NCBI GenBank assembly: GCA_025201765.1
Contig: MU623647.1
Coordinates: 1 to 22,313, forward strand
Origin: Daldinia sp. FL1419
Taxonomy: Eukaryota; Ascomycota; Sordariomycetes; Xylariales; Hypoxylaceae
Reading direction: 5' to 3'
Length of the DNA stretch: 22,313 bases
Shown here: in pieces, positions 20,528 through 22,313 of the stretch
Layout: each line of letters starts with the position of its first letter
How positions within the stretch are numbered: the stretch's first letter is position 1
The notes under the pieces: generated by a model
What the model saw: the letters and a program-made list of their open reading frames with translations, nothing else
The model's database searches: none
Told to the model about the DNA's origin: nothing
Program-made: the position numbers and the translations under genes

Positions 20528-20543
20528 TGCATTACGTAATGCA
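20528..20543. repeat. Perfect 16-bp palindrome at an exon edge
   Basis: TGCATTACGTAATGCA equals its own reverse complement. In the kinase frame it sits where V-C-I should run straight into Y-T-I-L; about 12 extra bases are present and part of T-G-C-A-T-C is duplicated. This looks like a templated micro-insertion, and it also contains the TAA at 20,532-20,534. Confidence 0.7.
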
Positions 20544-20545
20544 AA

Positions 20546-20595
20546 CTTGTTAAAGAGAGATGTTGTTTGCGGCAATTCACTTATGATCTATTCAC
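20546..20595 (-). other. Probable second intron (50 nt) of the kinase pseudogene, damaged junction
   Basis: On the minus strand GTGAATAG (20,595) to TTTAACAAG (20,546). It lies between the F-G-A-V of exon 2 and the I-L-G-R of exon 3, where the family has no extra residues. Exon 2 ends in phase 0 but exon 3 needs one base, so a base has been lost, for example one G before the donor. Confidence 0.6.
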
Positions 20596-20804
20596 TACGG
20601 CTCCAAATAAATAGATGTTAGAGGATTTGTTTAGTTTACCTTTAAAATATCCTTTTGGGCTGTGCTAATTGTTGTTTCTGGCTAATATTCCTTTGATGCA
20701 CCGGCCTTTGGCAAGGTATGCAGCATTTTTGATGTTAATAATCTGAATTTGGTCAATAATAGAATCCAACTGAATGTTGATTATGATATTGTTGGGCTTG
20801 ATGT

Positions 20805-20871
20805 CTAAAAATGGACGATTAGTGTTATGATTTTATCTCATCGTGGGCTTAGATATTATGATCCATGTTAC
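20805..20871 (-). other. Intact 67-nt spliceosomal intron in the kinase pseudogene
   Basis: On the minus strand it begins GTAACA and ends TTTTTAG. CACTAAT, a CTRAY-type branch site, lies about 18 nt before the acceptor. Splicing splits the Asp codon of H-L-D-I-K-P-N-N (G/AC), restoring the catalytic loop exactly. Without splicing the frame is broken. Confidence 0.9.
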
Positions 20872-21388
20872 CTAAATGCACAATATTTCGGTCATGCAAC
20901 TCCGCGATTCTTTGAAGGTAAGCCTTGAGGACTTGCTTTCTATCCGTTGTCGGCATTTATTGCTTCACCAGGTTCAGGAAGTCGTCCGTTAGATATTTAT
21001 ATATAAAGATACATTTGCTGGGGATGGTATCTAAGGGCAAGTGTAGGTTTTCATATTTGCGAAGTCTAGGTCATATGTCCTCATTGAAGCTTGAGTATAT
21101 TACTTTCGGAATATCTTTTAAAATAAAATTGTTATGCCCGCATCTAAAACGCCAGTATTAACTCAATGCTTAAATTATGCAAAATTGGAAAGGATGAGCG
21201 GATGTTGCCAACCATATGCGGCCAAAGTACGGCCTCTTTTGGATCAATTCTTTGAAGATGTAGCAATACCCTGTAGCATTAAGTAAATTGGTAGCCATTA
21301 ATATTATGTTATTACAAAGATTGTGACAGATTGCTGAATGTGCCTGTGCCGGTTGGCTCTTCAAGCGATTACGTTGAGAGTCGCGCAG

Positions 21389-21860
21389 TTATCTTCATAG
21401 GAAGGAGTTAGATGACGTGGCAGCACGTGCGAGATGCCTTGTTTTCAGGTGTTAGACGTGCAACTTGTCACGTGCAGAACCTAATTAATTTCGGAGCGGG
21501 TTCGGTAGGTATGCTCTGTAGATCTATCGGATTTGGCTTTTGCCTGCATTGCAACTCCTTTGCGTTTACAGATTATGGAGGCTGTAAGTTGTAAGGTTGG
21601 TGAGAGATTTCGTATTGAGGGTGTTACCAATATCTTGATGGGCATATTCGAAGGTTATTGCGTATTTTAGGACAGTCTGGGAATTTTAACCTGTTAGCCG
21701 AACCGCCCAGGTGGGGTCTTAGGTGGAGTTAGGTGGGGATTGATCGGCTCTTCGATTAAAGCGGTTGACCATTATTTCAGTAGGGCTCAGACTAGGAGGA
21801 CGGTTTTTCTTTGTACCTTTTGAGCCACAGTATTTTTCAACCAATCAGATCTTTAACATA
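21389..21860. other. Island right flank, upstream of the kinase pseudogene
   Basis: Base-balanced sequence without a recognised gene. It holds two CACGTG E-box hexamers (21,424-21,429 and 21,468-21,473), which could be remnants of a promoter for the minus-strand kinase, and an AGGTGGGG / AGGTGGAG / AGGTGGGG triplet (21,709-21,738) beside CCGAACCGCCC. A 60-codon ATG frame at 21,412-21,594 (+) shows no known motif and I do not call it a gene. Confidence 0.45.
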
Positions 21861-22150
21861 TCCTTCCTATTAAAAATTATTTTTTAATTTGAGGTATGAA
21901 TGTAATTATTTATATAGTAGTTAATTATATTAAAAATTATAAATATTAGAATAATTATTATAATTAAAAAATAAGTATTTAAATTTATTATAATATATAT
22001 AATTAAGTTATTATAAATTTAATATAATTTTTTTTATATTTTTATAATATTTGATTATTAATATATTTTATAAAGATAGATTTATTATTTAAATTCTTAT
22101 TATTTCTATTATTACCTTTTTAATTATTATATTAAAATAATTTTATAAAA
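21861..22150. other. AT-rich flank, nothing recognised
   Basis: Base composition switches sharply at about 21,860 to nearly pure A and T. No frame or repeat copy is identified. Confidence 0.5.
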
Positions 22151-22152
22151 AT

Positions 22153-22170
22153 GGATTTAAAATTAAATCC
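22153..22170. repeat. Short inverted repeat
   Basis: GGATTTA-AAAT-TAAATCC, perfect 7-bp arms with a 4-base loop, directly before the duplicated unit at 22,173. Confidence 0.6.
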
Positions 22171-22172
22171 AG

Positions 22173-22251
22173 GACAAAGCCGGTAGCCAAAAGTGTAATT
22201 TAATTCCAATAGGAAGCAGACGAAGTCCGGGTATCAAATAAGTGTAATTTA
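22173..22251. repeat. Two copies of a degenerate 30-33-bp unit
   Basis: 22,173-22,202 (GACAAAGCCGG, ending AAGTGTAATTTA) and 22,219-22,251 (GACGAAGTCCGGG, ending AAGTGTAATTTA) share both ends. The period is about 46 bp. It is locally less AT-rich than its surroundings, so it may be an end of an unknown element. Confidence 0.6.
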
Positions 22252-22265
22252 TTTAAATTATTTTT

Positions 22266-22313
22266 AATAGATTTAATAAATTTAATAAATTTAATAGATT
22301 TAATAGATTTAAT
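22266..22313. repeat. 9-bp tandem repeat AATARATTT
   Basis: Five full units (AATAGATTT, AATAAATTT twice, AATAGATTT twice) and AAT at the window edge, so the array probably continues beyond it. Confidence 0.9.

Larger units (their letters stand above)
20169..21388 (-). pseudogene. Protein-kinase-like gene, two introns, RIP-type nonsense codons
   Basis: Exon 1 (about 21,388-20,872) shows G-R-I-W-L-A-T (near 21,215), F-I-L-K-D-I-P (near 21,115, putative ATP-site Lys), I-Y-K-Y-L (hinge) and the catalytic loop start H-D-R-N-I-V-H-L. Intron 20,805-20,871 joins this to D-I-K-P-N-N in exon 2, completing H-L-D-I-K-P-N-N (catalytic Asp, Lys, Asn present). Where most kinases have D-F-G there is N-I-K-N-A-A. 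Exon 2 goes on to H-S-P-K and N-I-Y-L-F-G-A. Exon 3 has I-L-G-R-V-I-F-G (near 20,510), then L-D-P-A-K-R-I-T and H-P-W-F, and stops TGA 20,169-20,171. Nonsense codons: 21,170, 21,158, 21,071, 20,957, 20,665, 20,532. It resembles a fungal family of divergent kinases; with D-F-G altered, activity was uncertain even before decay. No start ATG was found. Confidence 0.85.

Noticed and set aside
20384..20575. 63-codon minus-strand ORF
   Set aside because: It is the wrong frame over kinase exon 3; the neighbouring frame carries the kinase motifs.
20925..21161. 78-codon plus-strand ORF
   Set aside because: It is the antisense shadow of kinase exon 1.

Overview
This window looks like filamentous ascomycete (Pezizomycotina) nuclear DNA: a very AT-rich block (about 1-18,250 and 21,860-22,313) around a base-balanced island (about 18,250-21,860). 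No intact protein-coding gene is visible. The AT-rich part is a graveyard of LTR retrotransposons whose C-to-T and G-to-A changes and CAA/CAG/CGA/TGG-to-stop codons fit repeat-induced point mutation (RIP). The genus cannot be told from the sequence.

Layout. 1-2483 is the 3' end of a Ty1/copia element (reverse transcriptase, RNase H, polypurine tract, 216-bp LTR 'A'). 2490-4221 is a jumble of fragments of a second LTR family 'B' in both orientations, followed by a C-rich degenerate tandem tract and further gypsy-derived pieces to about 5,010. 5,010-6,958 is AT-rich with little recognisable. 6,959-15,791 is one nearly complete Ty3/gypsy element on the + strand: 5' LTR B, tRNA-complementary primer binding site, unrecognised gag-like stretch, protease, reverse transcriptase, RNase H, integrase, polypurine tract and 3' LTR B. 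Its 5' LTR is split by a solo copia LTR A with a 5-bp target duplication. 15,792-17,037 is the 3' tail of a second element with its LTR. 17,120-17,850 holds an inverted B LTR and a chromodomain remnant of a minus-strand chromovirus.

The island carries gene-like pseudogenes: an unrecognised + strand frame (18,472-18,870), a BTB/POZ gene (18,848-19,508, +), a tentative latent minus frame (19,471-19,920) and a protein-kinase-like gene with one clear and one damaged intron (20,169-21,388, -). Their stops are nearly all explained by single C-to-T changes in the coding strand or G-to-A in Trp codons, so they look like multicopy host-type genes lightly hit by RIP, much less eroded than the surrounding transposons. 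The window ends in AT-rich DNA with two short tandem repeats.

No tRNA, rRNA, CRISPR array or prokaryotic operon is seen. The main interest is the readable fossil stratigraphy, the strand-polar RIP pattern, and the lightly mutated BTB/kinase island. I did not find a convincing new biological system.
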